A stretch of 64,000 nt of DNA from Alviniconcha marisindica. Its lineage: Eukaryota > Mollusca > Gastropoda > Provannidae. Below are positions 57,178 to 63,495 of the stretch, piece after piece; within the stretch, counting starts at the first letter, position 1; the number at the start of each line of letters is the position of its first letter. The translations under genes and the position numbers were made by a program. Location: assembly GCA_018857735.1 (NCBI GenBank), contig JABMCL010000460.1:922501-986500 (forward strand), given 5' to 3'. A model generated the notes under the pieces. It was not told where the DNA came from and made no database searches. It saw only the letters and a list, made by a program, of their open reading frames with translations.

Positions 57178-60057
57178 ATGCATGTGCACACACACGTGCC
57201 TACAAGCAATCCGGTGAATGACTCACGAGTTGGTGTGTTTGACCGTTTCATTTTCACTAAGCTTTGTATGAATAAGTATGTTTGCTGATGCATTTTTATG
57301 CCATTGATTTTTGTGCAAGTATTTCATGTGCTGCATGTTTATAAATCTTTAATTAAGTTGTAAAATGCTTTGTGTTGTTCAAAACTCTCTATAAATTCCC
57401 TGTTATTATCATCAGATGTGGTTCATCATAGACTAATGTGGAAAGAAAATGTGCTAACCTGCCTCAGTGCTATTTGCAATGGAAAGACCATGCATCTGCG
57501 CTATATCACATGTGTGTTATTTGCAGGGCAGCAGAAATACACTCATGACTCACCCACTGCCCAGTTACCCAAAGTGGGTAGATTAGAATTAACAGAAAAG
57601 TTGCTGGCCATTTGGGCGAGTTCCATTCCAATAGTCAGTTGCACAAGTCACAATTTTGCCTTTAGCAATGATGAGTTTTTTGAATTTACGAAACTTTTCA
57701 ATCACTAGAAAAAGGTCATCTGCAATTCAATATCACTGCTATTTTAACTTGGCTAAAACTGCAAAAATGTGGCGCAGCATGAAAAGGAATGGTTTCATAA
57801 ATGCTTTGGGGGAAATCTCAGAACATGTCCAACAATATCTTTGAACAATTCCTACCAGCTGGTGGATTTTCTTATTCACAAGCCCAGCGGGCTAGTACAA
57901 AAATTCTCAACTTCTGCAAGTCTGTGTCTGAGTGCTGAACAAATACATTTTGCATTTAAGAAAAAACAATGTGTCCTAGAAATCACAAATTTCTCATAAC
58001 CCATCATATTACAGTTAACTGAGTTCAGTTGGAAAATAAGCATGCCTCAAGACTAATTTATCTTGTGCAGCGCAGTAACAGTGCAAAGATTCAAGCCAAC
58101 GGTCTGATGTCCTCAGCATTCATATTTTCTACATTCCCAATTAATGCCATCACAACTGCTACTCACCCTGATATAACCGTAATCAGAGCCTCCACTAGAC
58201 TGTTGAGACTATTGGTACACGGTACCGGCAACAAAGAAATATTCCGGTACCAACCCTCAGTCAACCGGTACAGTCTTTCCGTTGAAAAAGTTAGTTTTAT
58301 CAATGTTTTTCAGCATGTGTAGGTGCCACTGACATTTGATCTAGATCTAGTTTCTGAGTAGCGATGTGCATGTTCTTCAGTGCTAATGTGGGAAAAACAA
58401 TCGTGTACTGAAGACTCACCCTTTACAGACTGTAATCAAACTCAGTTTTGTTGCCAATGGCAGTGAAAGTTTCATGTTCATTGTACTGCTTGCTGAACAT
58501 TACCAGAAGTGATCTTGTTTAGCGGGTGCTTCCACTTGCTTCAGGACCCAGGGTACAGAGTATGATCTCTAGCAAGTCACACAAAACGCTGGTTTCTGCT
58601 GGTACTTGGTACCAGTGACTATATTTTTCATCGGTACTGGGAAACATTTACTGGTAAAAACCAGCATATGCCAGTCTAGTGGAGCCTCTGGTAATGGTTG
58701 AATGGGCTAAAACACTAAGTTACTTACTTACAACTGCTGCACCACTACCACACCACTGATAAGGAATCATGCCTTTACTCTGATCACTACATACATTCAC
58801 ACTTAACAATAACATTTAACTTAAGTCGGAAATTTTCCAACTTTCAAATCTCTTCTATTCAAAAATAAATAAATCATCTCTTCTTGCCACAGCACTTCTG
58901 CAGAATACTCCCCAACATATTTTATAAGTAAGATTGTTGTGCAGAAGCTGTGGGAAGGGGACGGGATGTGAGCAAGATGGGTCCATAGGAAGTTTGTTAA
59001 GTACTGTATGAGTCAGGGACAAGAATTAATAATTTGTAGCTTGTCCATTTTCTACATGCATTTGTTTTTTTACTCAGTAGTAAAACTAGTCATTTGTCTC
59101 AGTTTAAAAAAAAAATGTTTTGTTTGTGCAAGTCACTGTTTGCAAAGTTTGTTTCCATCATTTCCAACTGGATTTGAGGGGGAAAATTCTAATAGCATAT
59201 TTCACAATCAGTCACATGACCTTGACCTTCAAAATTCCAAGTTCAATATGCAAAATTGAGACAAAGATGAACAAGTGCATGGAAACAGCTTCAAAATATT
59301 TAGTCAATCCACCAAGTGAACACAAATCAATAGGTGTACCTCTTATAGACTTAATTGTAAGCTGTGTCAAACAGTCTGGAGCCCAAATGCATGACAGTGC
59401 ATGCCCATATATGGCAGGCAATATTACAATGACCCCATTAAAAACAGCAATAGTAGCGCAACGCAAAGCACGGAACCTGCTCTGGCGAGACGACCAGTGT
59501 TTACATCCTGACCCGATAAACGCACGTGTAGCGCTGAATGGGATTACCTCAAAAGCGTAAACACCGGCTTCGGGCACTAGACTAAGCCCGGCCGGAGCAA
59601 CGCAACCCAAGCTTTGCCTCGTGTCGACCCGGAGAACCGCCTCATCTTGTCAGTCCAAACGATTCTCACCGCAGCTCTGCTTCAAACATCATATGAACAA
59701 AAGTATAAGACACAAAACGATCATAATAAACACTAAATAATTTTATATTTCATCATGAATTGCTCACCTTTTGCCACCCTCCCAGGTCTATTACGCGTCG
59801 GTACAAGCGATAGAGATCAATCTCTCTGCCCCCGATCTGTGGTATGCGATCAAAGGGAGTTCTGAAACAAACAGTTAAATGGTGTCAGATGATGGAAGTT
59901 TAACATAAATGATTAATATTTAGAAAGAAAATGTCATAGAAGCTGTAATCAACAAAATAACTTACCCCCGAGAAGTGTGGAAACGCTGCAAATCCTGTAG
60001 GAAACTCCGACGGTCCTCCGCGTACGTGAACGGGTCTTTGTTCAAAACGTTGGCCAT
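21391..60057 (-). CDS. ARID2: ARID2/BAF200 orthologue, 21 coding exons (gene span)
   Basis: This is a subunit of the PBAF-type SWI/SNF chromatin-remodelling complex and acts in the nucleus. Exons were joined by eye using GT-AG sites and alignment to remembered vertebrate ARID2. The coding sum is 6210 nt (2069 aa plus stop), against about 1835 aa in human. Approximate domains are: ARID 10-115; armadillo/HEAT-like region 165-500; RFX-type domain 530-600; conserved NLIKSLL motif near 876; Gln-rich region 920-1300; Ser/Pro/Asn-rich region to 1840; basic cluster 1842-1868; C2H2 finger 1 near 1889-1910; finger 2 near 1921-1945; conserved tail to 2069. The ATG at 60057-60055 has A at -3 and G at +4, and the upstream frame has no other ATG before a stop at 60150-60148. 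Most of the extra length lies in the Gln-rich exon. I recall human ARID2 also having 21 exons. The gene identity is secure; untranslated ends and isoforms are not. Confidence 0.95.
22036..22127 (-). CDS. ARID2: ARID2 coding exon 20 (conserved C-terminal segment)
   Basis: The translation [20 protein letters not shown] and [10 protein letters not shown] matches vertebrate [29 protein letters not shown] almost residue for residue. The acceptor is tgtgcag and the donor gtaggt. Length is 92 nt. Confidence 0.95.
22373..23045. repeat. 24-bp minisatellite in ARID2 intron 19
   Basis: Units such as 'gtcattgctgccactactca' + 'gcag' recur about 28 times, alternating with a variant containing 'ttccctcaactcagca'. 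Groups of units repeat as longer blocks, indicating higher-order duplication. All three plus-strand frames stay open, which is a property of the unit and not evidence for a gene. Confidence 0.92.
23209..23397 (-). CDS. ARID2: ARID2 coding exon 19
   Basis: It starts [14 protein letters not shown], continuing finger 2 (vertebrate DKHCSKDALLAG), then a Gln/Pro/Thr linker and AAKLAIKRF...PPYAEFA. The acceptor is cttctag and the donor gtgagt. Length is exactly 63 codons, in phase 0 at both ends. Confidence 0.92.
24344..24479 (-). CDS. ARID2: ARID2 coding exon 18 (zinc fingers 1 and 2)
   Basis: It completes finger 1 (C-x4-C ... [10 protein letters not shown]) and supplies most of finger 2 ([20 protein letters not shown]). 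These match vertebrate QVFYHAATEH and [20 protein letters not shown]. The acceptor is ttgacag and the donor gtcagt. Confidence 0.95.
24480..25636 (-). other. ARID2: ARID2 intron 17
   Basis: AT-rich intron. The part near 25300-25470 has paired phrases ('caagtttgaaactga' twice, with 'tgtgacctcgaa' and 'aaggtcagggtcat' between), resembling a decayed dispersed repeat. Nothing coding is seen. Confidence 0.6.
25637..29462 (-). CDS. ARID2: ARID2 coding exon 17 (giant Gln-rich exon, half of zinc finger 1)
   Basis: This 3826-nt exon encodes about 1275 residues. It opens with Pro/Ala-rich sequence, then the conserved [10 protein letters not shown] motif near 28697-28670 (vertebrate SLIKQLLLPK). A Gln-rich tract (about 28560-27420) follows, containing ten PQVLQAQ repeats (about 28130-27775). 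After this come Ser/Asn-rich sequence, a basic KR-rich cluster that may be a nuclear localisation signal (25820-25720), and CEWAGCR, the first cysteine pair of finger 1. The acceptor at 29463 (ctttcag) was preferred to a later tag because only it keeps phase with exon 16. The donor is gtgagt. Vertebrate ARID2 also has one very large Gln-rich exon here. Long antisense reading frames across it are compositional shadows. Confidence 0.95.
27775..28130 (-). repeat. ARID2: Coding minisatellite: ten PQVLQAQ repeats
   Basis: Within exon 17 the protein repeats [11 protein letters not shown] ten times, with small variants (HN, HS, HGK) and spacer Q or VAQ insertions. The underlying 24-36 bp DNA units vary by whole codons, so the frame is preserved. 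Confidence 0.92.
28150..28560 (-). repeat. ARID2: Polyglutamine-encoding CAG/CAA tract
   Basis: Long mixed CAG/CAA runs in exon 17 encode strings of Gln broken by L, H, V and P. The plus strand shows CTG/TTG runs. The Gln-rich character is shared with vertebrate ARID2, but this tract is longer than I remember there. Confidence 0.9.
30081..30277. repeat. Perfect 99-bp tandem duplication in intron 16
   Basis: The 99-bp unit beginning 'gagcagaggcaaacttggat' (30081) is repeated from 30180 with no visible mismatch. Both sides of the pair are poly-G or unique sequence. Confidence 0.92.
31543..31580 (+). repeat. TTAC-tailed dispersed repeat end in intron 16
   Basis: 'gccctgagataaccatcctgg' minus its first base, followed by 'ttgactgggtgtaaa', is the same family tail as at 9848. 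It ends in an A-rich run. Confidence 0.65.
35980..36107 (-). CDS. ARID2: ARID2 coding exon 16 (end of RFX-type domain)
   Basis: It contains [13 protein letters not shown], matching vertebrate GVKRRAIPLPIQM just after the RFX-type domain. The acceptor is gttacag and the donor gtaag. Length is 128 nt. Confidence 0.93.
36786..37454. repeat. 57-bp minisatellite in ARID2 intron 15, 12 units
   Basis: The 'gatgatgcaat' core recurs every 57 bp from 36800 to 37427 with no indels. Because 57 is a multiple of three and the unit lacks stops in one frame on each strand, long repetitive reading frames cross it in both directions. These are not credible genes. Confidence 0.92.
37455..37626. mobile_element. 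Pogo/Tigger-like MITE, 172 bp
   Basis: It begins 'tacagcagaacccc' and ends 'gaggtttcactgta', imperfect inverted ends of the type TACAGT-GAACC-C seen in pogo-like elements, with TA at both ends. The inside has further GGTCTCT/GTGGT repeats. No coding frame. Confidence 0.55.
38043..38180 (-). CDS. ARID2: ARID2 coding exon 15 (RFX-type DNA-binding domain)
   Basis: The translation begins [20 protein letters not shown] followed by [11 protein letters not shown] and ends MADFVSIVK. It aligns with vertebrate [20 protein letters not shown] and YEYL-like residues of the RFX winged-helix domain. The acceptor is catgcag and the donor gtgagt. Confidence 0.93.
38617..38692 (-). CDS. ARID2: ARID2 coding exon 14 (linker to RFX-type domain)
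   Basis: A 76-nt exon translating to [20 protein letters not shown] and ending TSNW. The final split codon completes the W of the RFX-type W-L-x-x-x-F motif with exon 15. The acceptor is cttgcag and the donor gtcagt. The sequence itself is poorly conserved, so the call rests on phase, splice sites and position. Confidence 0.8.
39698..39871 (-). CDS. ARID2: ARID2 coding exon 13 (end of armadillo-like region)
   Basis: The translation includes [20 protein letters not shown] and [11 protein letters not shown], matching vertebrate [26 protein letters not shown]. A Pro/Ser linker follows. The acceptor is gtttcag and the donor gtacgt. Confidence 0.92.
39907..39966 (-). repeat. TTAC-tailed dispersed repeat end in intron 12
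   Basis: The plus strand shows (AGTA)n, then 'ttggtgttttatgcccagtt' and 'aaccactgcagttacatcag', the reverse complement of the family tail with its TTAC microsatellite. Confidence 0.7.
40610..40819 (-). CDS. ARID2: ARID2 coding exon 12
   Basis: The translation begins [20 protein letters not shown] and includes [14 protein letters not shown], matching vertebrate GMEILGNLCKAEDN and STLEVLYMLTEMGD. The acceptor is ccaacag and the donor gtcagt. Length is 210 nt. Confidence 0.94.
40850..41255. repeat. Minisatellite in ARID2 intron 11
   Basis: About seven degenerate units of 50-58 bp with the phrase 'cttgtacacacacatttt' then 'gccacag' and 'gagcacgtcagctgggatt'. The first three units are nearly identical and the rest decay leftwards of exon 11. 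It begins only about 30 bp from exon 12. Confidence 0.82.
41590..41686 (-). CDS. ARID2: ARID2 coding exon 11
   Basis: The translation [20 protein letters not shown] continues to [11 protein letters not shown] and corresponds to the vertebrate segment [30 protein letters not shown]. The acceptor is caacag and the donor gtaagg. Length is 97 nt. Confidence 0.88.
42328..42409 (-). CDS. ARID2: ARID2 coding exon 10 (after decoy-acceptor array)
   Basis: The translation [20 protein letters not shown] followed by LGNLAAQ matches vertebrate [28 protein letters not shown], which fixes the acceptor (gctgtttcag) at 42412-42410. The donor is gtctgt. The upstream 500 bp is a minisatellite of copies of this exon's own acceptor, so the start was chosen by homology, not by splice strength. 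Confidence 0.9.
42410..42915. repeat. 29-bp minisatellite made of the exon 10 splice acceptor
   Basis: About 17 units of 29 bp. On the minus strand each unit reads roughly 'gtttctaatgctgtg' + 'ttgtgctgtttcag', the same as the real acceptor and first 15 bases of exon 10. The six units nearest the exon keep a GTTTCAGG acceptor. Distal units have drifted to GTTTCCGG, GTTTCTGG or GTTTCCAG. One proximal unit is 5 bp short. Confidence 0.9.
42410..43840 (-). other. ARID2: ARID2 intron 9
   Basis: The 3' third, adjoining exon 10, is the 29-bp splice-site minisatellite. The rest is unique AT-rich sequence with a short (ATC)n-tailed stretch near 43240-43262. Confidence 0.8.
43841..43917 (-). CDS. ARID2: ARID2 coding exon 9
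   Basis: The translation [20 protein letters not shown] matches vertebrate VILRNLSFEEGNVKLLAA, an armadillo-type repeat. The acceptor is ttcctag and the donor gtacag. Length is 77 nt. Confidence 0.94.
44319..44398 (-). CDS. ARID2: ARID2 coding exon 8
   Basis: The translation ends [15 protein letters not shown], matching vertebrate RKLGINDIEGQRVLQ. The acceptor is cttgcag and the donor gtaagg. Length is 80 nt and it ends in phase 0. Confidence 0.94.
44941..45013 (-). CDS. ARID2: ARID2 coding exon 7
   Basis: The translation [20 protein letters not shown] aligns with vertebrate FWKDIVDDNEVRDLI. The acceptor is gtttcag and the donor gtatgt. Length is 73 nt. Confidence 0.92.
45060..45195 (+). 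pseudogene. Decayed LINE reverse-transcriptase tail in intron 6
   Basis: One plus frame reads [10 protein letters not shown], stop, NCLSV, stop, LKGSF, stop, KKHEDL. It matches the AFS-x-A-x-P-x-x-W-N-x-L-P ... SFKKHLKT pattern of LINE C-termini, with the W and other positions turned to stops. It lies antisense to ARID2. Confidence 0.45.
45664..45734 (-). CDS. ARID2: ARID2 coding exon 6
   Basis: A short exon of 71 nt. It reads [14 protein letters not shown] and ends SKRDFLQ, corresponding to the vertebrate segment ending TDRDFVKFW. The acceptor is gtgcag and the donor gtgcgt. Phases fit both neighbours. Confidence 0.88.
46505..46650 (+). repeat. Two decayed SINE-tail copies beside ARID2 exon 5
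   Basis: Two imperfect copies of 'gcagtgagtatgctcaagag' + 'tggagagaacagc' followed by 'aaaagtgatcaacaataaca'. Both resemble the family-A tail at 2805-2875 ('gcagtgagtctgctcgagag'). Confidence 0.6.
46679..46897 (-). CDS. ARID2: ARID2 coding exon 5 (start of armadillo-like region)
   Basis: The translation begins [10 protein letters not shown] and includes [20 protein letters not shown], very close to vertebrate [20 protein letters not shown]. The acceptor is ctcaccag and the donor gtgatt. Length is 219 nt. Confidence 0.94.
46898..48052 (-). other. ARID2: ARID2 intron 4
   Basis: Almost half of this intron is a 61-bp minisatellite beginning next to the donor. The remainder is AT-rich unique sequence. 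Confidence 0.8.
47555..48046. repeat. 61-bp minisatellite in ARID2 intron 4
   Basis: Eight units of 60-61 bp can be counted from the AGATCT-type core at 47599, 47659, 47720, 47781, 47842, 47903, 47963 and 48024. Units 3/5 and 4/6 share private variants (cacaaacagtgacag versus gaagagacggtggcag), showing dimeric amplification. The array ends 7 nt from the exon 4 donor. Confidence 0.9.
48053..48204 (-). CDS. ARID2: ARID2 coding exon 4 (end of ARID domain and linker)
   Basis: It opens with [13 protein letters not shown], matching vertebrate RYLEKYEKVHHFG, followed by an acidic linker and [11 protein letters not shown]. The acceptor is gttacag and the donor gtaagg. A 61-bp minisatellite starts about 7 nt past the donor. 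Confidence 0.94.
49043..49140 (-). CDS. ARID2: ARID2 coding exon 3 (ARID domain, C-terminal half)
   Basis: The translation [17 protein letters not shown] continues to ALKYIYFR and matches the W-x-E-I-x-E-E-F and AL-x-x-x-Y-x-R pattern of the ARID family. The acceptor is tgtgcag and the donor gtttgt. It lies after the largest intron (10.6 kb). Confidence 0.94.
52446..52575. repeat. 32-bp minisatellite in intron 2, four units
   Basis: 'catctcaagacttcagctgt' + 'acaaggcttgat' is repeated four times with essentially no divergence. Confidence 0.92.
55643..55691. repeat. 25-bp direct duplication carrying a 16-bp palindrome
   Basis: 'cttcaactagttgaag' is a perfect palindrome present at 55648-55663 and 55673-55688 inside identical flanks. 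Confidence 0.9.
57119..57178 (+). repeat. (GT)n microsatellite in intron 2
   Basis: GT dinucleotides with one GC interruption. Confidence 0.95.
58159..58735 (+). repeat. Dispersed TTAC-tailed repeat split by the hAT-like element
   Basis: Left part 'ccctgatataacc' (58166-58178) and right part 'ggttgaatgggctaaaac' followed by (TTAC)n (58696-58731) rejoin to match other copies at 9848-9903 and 31543-31580. Confidence 0.72.
58184..58690. mobile_element. 507-bp hAT-like non-autonomous transposon (MITE)
   Basis: The ends are 18-bp inverted repeats, 'cagagcctccactagact' and 'agtctagtggagcctctg', with one mismatch. Both are flanked by the direct repeat 'gtaat' (58179-58183 and 58691-58695). Internal sequence has several GGTACC/GGTAC motifs near both ends, like subterminal transposase sites. 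CAG-type termini with a 5-bp duplication fit hAT5-type elements. No transposase frame is present. Confidence 0.8.
59768..59861 (-). CDS. ARID2: ARID2 coding exon 2 (core of ARID domain)
   Basis: The translation reads [20 protein letters not shown] and ends LGGWQK, the hallmark ARID helix-loop segment (vertebrate IPAVGGKELDLHGLY...LGGF). The acceptor is tttcag and the donor gtgagc. Length is 94 nt and it ends in phase 0. Confidence 0.95.
59862..59965 (-). other. ARID2: ARID2 intron 1
   Basis: This 104-bp intron, very short for this gene, separates the first two ARID exons. It is AT-rich with no repeats. Confidence 0.85.
59966..60057 (-). CDS. ARID2: ARID2 coding exon 1 (start codon, ARID helix 1)
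   Basis: It begins [10 protein letters not shown] and ends at QRFHTSRG, aligning with the FLDELRQFHHSRG region of vertebrate ARID2. The donor is gtaag and the exon ends with two bases of the Gly codon. Length is 92 nt. Confidence 0.93.
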
Positions 60058-60493
60058 TTTGAACGAAACAATTTTCGAAGAAACCGAACAGGAGACTGTC
60101 GTATCTGCAATTACTGCACGCGTAACTTCACTCTGACCTACGCGACATCAATAACTGTAGCAAGGGCGCACGGAGAGCGGGGTAAGTCCTCAGTATTTGG
60201 GGGATTCCACATCAAGCAAGCTGCAGCAAAAGACTGACCGCTCTCCGTGCATAAAATGAGCTCAAAATATCCACAGGTTCTGTCGATCCTGGCTTCTCCT
60301 GTATGACACAGCCACACTGTAAGTCCAGTTTGAAACACAAAGTCAGTCTAGAATCACCCAAAGGCCGACATCATTGTCCATACGCGTAGAAAATCAGGAA
60401 AAATCGTAACAAAAAGCATAATGATCATGCCTGAAATTGGTTACTAGAGGGGTCCGCTCTATGGACTCAATTCCTCGAGGCAGCCCAAGCAAG
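60058..60493. promoter_or_regulatory. ARID2 5' flank, possible bidirectional promoter
   Basis: This non-repetitive stretch lies between the ARID2 ATG and a plus-strand AAGATGGCGGCC motif (60491-60502), which matches the YY1 consensus common near transcription starts. No TATA box is visible near ARID2. The transcription start cannot be placed from sequence. Confidence 0.4.
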
Positions 60494-60574
60494 ATGGCGG
60501 CCACTCAGGTTGCTTTGAACTGTGTGCGTCATCAAAATCTCTCCACCAGCCTGCATAAATACATTACTGTTTGA
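60494..60574 (+). CDS. Possible first exon of a divergent gene (26 codons)
   Basis: An ATG in good context (A at -3, G at +4) opens MAATQVALNCVRHQNLSTSL and reaches a stop 26 codons on. The MAAT start next to a YY1-like motif looks like many gene starts, but no clear donor or downstream exon was found. It could equally be non-coding promoter DNA. Confidence 0.15.
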   Translation: MAATQVALNCVRHQNLSTSLHKYITV

Positions 60575-61517
60575 GTAAAGTTGTCAACAAGATTTATTTT
60601 GATAATTCTAACACATATATGCCCATTTCATAGTTACTTGATGTGAGCGGGTGATAATAATCTGCAAAAAATGTGGCATTCTTTTGTTGGCGTAATGTCA
60701 AGAACGATAACTCAGTCCGGGAAACCCCACCCACCCCCGCCAAGCTTAAATCATCCCCAGAGAACGTGCTTTTATTGTGTCTGCCAACGAAATCCTGCAG
60801 GTAAAGCTGGACTGTGCTCCCGCTTCTCGTTTTCATTTGCTGATGTATCAGATTTACGTAACTTTCTCCAATAAATGTTGTTACTATGTCTTTTAAAATC
60901 ATGCAACTCATAAGTCAACTGTATCATGTTGTCTAATATTGATTCCACTGACTCGAGTAGGAAATGTGCACATGTGGGGCTTTTCCTGCTGATCAAGATT
61001 ACAAACAATGGTAAATAATTCCTTATAATCAAACGTATCTGGGGCTTGTTTGGGGTTTGTTTAATGTCTTTTACTTGAGTGAAGATCAGTTTGGCAACCG
61101 TGACAAATCGGCAGTGACACGGAGTCACTGATCACTCCGCCTTAGAAGGCTTTAATCGTCAGTTCCGCTGGGAGGAAGAGGGTTCTTTCTTTTCTTCTCC
61201 TTCTTTCAGTATTCTTCCTATTTCACCAGTGTCAGTCGGAGGCTGCACAGCTAAAAGAGATCTAGTTTGATTCCGTTTGAGAGAAAAAAGTTTCTGAGTT
61301 ACCGGCTTTTCCCCCCATGTCTGGCCATCTGGCGACTGACTCAGTCGCAGACGATCCGTAAAATATATCTGTATCACAGAGTCGGTCGCTCCTTATTCCC
61401 GCCCTACCCCTTCTTCCTTCCCACTACTGACCCAGATCACACGTACAGTTACCATGCTTCTGCTCCAGTGTCTGCAACGAGGCTCCTGCAACCGCGGAGA
61501 CGCTGCCAGCTGTTTGA

Positions 61518-61531
61518 TGACGTCACGGAAG
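61518..61531. promoter_or_regulatory. CRE-ETS composite site
   Basis: A perfect TGACGTCA (61518-61525) is followed immediately by CGGAAG, an ETS core. It lies 1.4 kb upstream of the ARID2 start codon. Binding is inferred only from motif match. Confidence 0.35.
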
Positions 61532-61803
61532 GTGATTCCCGTCCCAACAGCGGTTCCACGCGACAACGCGCAGCTGAAAATAGCAGCCACGCACTCCTAG
61601 TCAATGAGTGCTAGAATGGAAAGGCTCGGCTTGTGAATGAACGAACACCTCACACGCTCACTCACTCACATACGCACCGGCAGAGGAAGACTTGTGGCCT
61701 ACTTGCCATGCCGCAATCGACGGAACGTGCATCATTGGGCCGTCACTAAAGTGCTGGCAGTGGCTCACCAGCTCGGCGTTTGTCAGGATAGTCGAACGCC
61801 CCT

Positions 61804-61814
61804 TCCCCCCCCCC

Positions 61815-61863
<49 letters not shown>
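61804..61863 (+). repeat. Poly-C-(CT)n tract
   Basis: Poly-C followed by CT dinucleotides upstream of ARID2. Confidence 0.96.
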
Positions 61864-61865
<2 letters not shown>

Positions 61866-62129
61866 TCCTTGTGAAATAAAGTTCTGAGTTCTGTGTTCTC
61901 TTAGTCTCAGTCTCTCGTTCTTAGGGTATGCTTGTGTGATTTTACCCATCTGCATTCCTCGCGTCATTTTGCTTTGAAGAGAGAGACTGAGAGAGAGAGA
62001 GAGAAAGGAACAGCTTTAGAAAACACGCACTATATTCACTGGCGGTCCAGACACATCTGTCGCTATGATGGATCTGAATTGTTCTGCGCATGGTTTCGGT
62101 GATAATGTCATCAGGTTTTTGTGCCTGTA

Positions 62130-62132
62130 AAA

Positions 62133-62203
<71 letters not shown>

Positions 62204-62298
62204 ACACACACAACACACCACACACACACACACATACATACATGGCATACACACACACACACACTGACACACACACACACACAGGTTTTGTGCCCAAT

Positions 62299-62372
<74 letters not shown>

Positions 62373-62441
62373 TTTTTCTCTCTCTTTCACTGATTCTCCG
62401 TCCCTCCCCTCCCCCCCCCTCTCTCTCTCCACACTCAATCA

Positions 62442-62490
<49 letters not shown>

Positions 62491-62570
62491 ACAATCACAC
62501 ACACACAAACACATATGACACACACACACACTCACGCACACACACACAAACACACACACATTCATAAACG
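62130..62570 (+). repeat. (CA)n microsatellite cluster
   Basis: Several CA blocks separated by short unique pieces. The phrase 'ttttgtgccc' or 'tttttgtgcctg' precedes two of the blocks, so part of the cluster is a duplication. Confidence 0.95.
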
Positions 62571-63299
62571 GACACAGTATCTACTCCCCCCCCCCCCCCC
62601 CACCCCCCGCCCCCCAACACGCATGCGGACTGGTAGGAGGCCGGACACACTGAAGTTGACACGGCACTAACGTGACATACACTACGCCGAACACGGCACA
62701 CACACACTGACGCGGTGCTCGGCACACCATACACAATGAACCAAAATAATGACTGACACGGACGCAAATATTTTTCACGGATGACAGTCGCCAGTGGCAG
62801 CCACGCACGTACGTGTCGAGTCAGTCAGGTTGTCTGTTTGGACTGAGGGGCAGTGTCACATCCGTCAACTGATCCGCAGAAGCACCATATCATGTAATTG
62901 TGGTGTTCTGTGGGAGGCATAACAATGGAGAGATTGTGCATACCTTTATACCAATCACATACGTAATTAGCCTATGCATACACACAAAAATGTGCTTCCG
63001 GTAGTTCTCCACGCAAGAATAATAATAAAAGACCGTTGAGACAGGGAAGTCCGTGAACATTTGTCGCCGGGTCACGCAAACGAATAAAGGCCGGACATTG
63101 GAGATAGGCGGCTATTTCTGGACGAAGCAATCGATCTAAAATTAAATAGTAACGTTCCCGGGCTTTCCTATCTCATGAGCCCCACGCTTCACATTCCGTA
63201 CGGTATAGAGTGTCGGTTGCATATTCATTAGGGCCTTCATTCGCTCGGCACTTTTGACAGTACTGAGCTCCGCCCATTTTGACGAGCCGGGAATAAACA

Positions 63300-63317
63300 A
63301 CGTAACGTACGTTACGT
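63300..63317. other. 18-bp perfect palindrome
   Basis: 'acgtaacgtacgttacgt' is self-complementary. It contains ACGT cores of the bZIP-binding type. It may be chance or a regulatory site. Confidence 0.6.
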
Positions 63318-63495
63318 GTGTTTGACTCCTTTGCTTAGAACTTGCACAGACCCAAGCCGCTTGACAATGTTGTCTGTCGAAAACAGTACACGCACCTGCT
63401 TTGTTTACATTACAACATTTGGACAGCCCGTTGCTAGTCTAAGGAGTTTGTAGGCAGGCGCCAATTGGCTAAAGCTCATCTGTCGTGAGGTCGGT

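Larger units (their letters stand above)
49141..59767 (-). other. ARID2: ARID2 intron 2 (10.6 kb)
   Basis: The largest intron splits the ARID domain. It holds a 32-bp minisatellite (52446-52575), a palindromic 25-bp duplication (55643-55691), a (GT)n tract (57119-57178) and a hAT-like element (58184-58690) nested in a dispersed repeat. No protein-coding gene is convincing. Two frames were considered and rejected (minus 53990-53679; plus 56209-56427). Confidence 0.8.
60575..63495. other. Intergenic region upstream of ARID2
   Basis: Unique sequence to about 61800 with a CRE-ETS motif, then microsatellites to 62570, then unique sequence. No protein-coding signal is recognised. Confidence 0.55.

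Noticed and set aside
59120..59610. Overlapping frames of 146 and 132 codons on both strands near ARID2 exon 2
   Set aside because: No conserved motif, and the region is intronic between two verified ARID exons.
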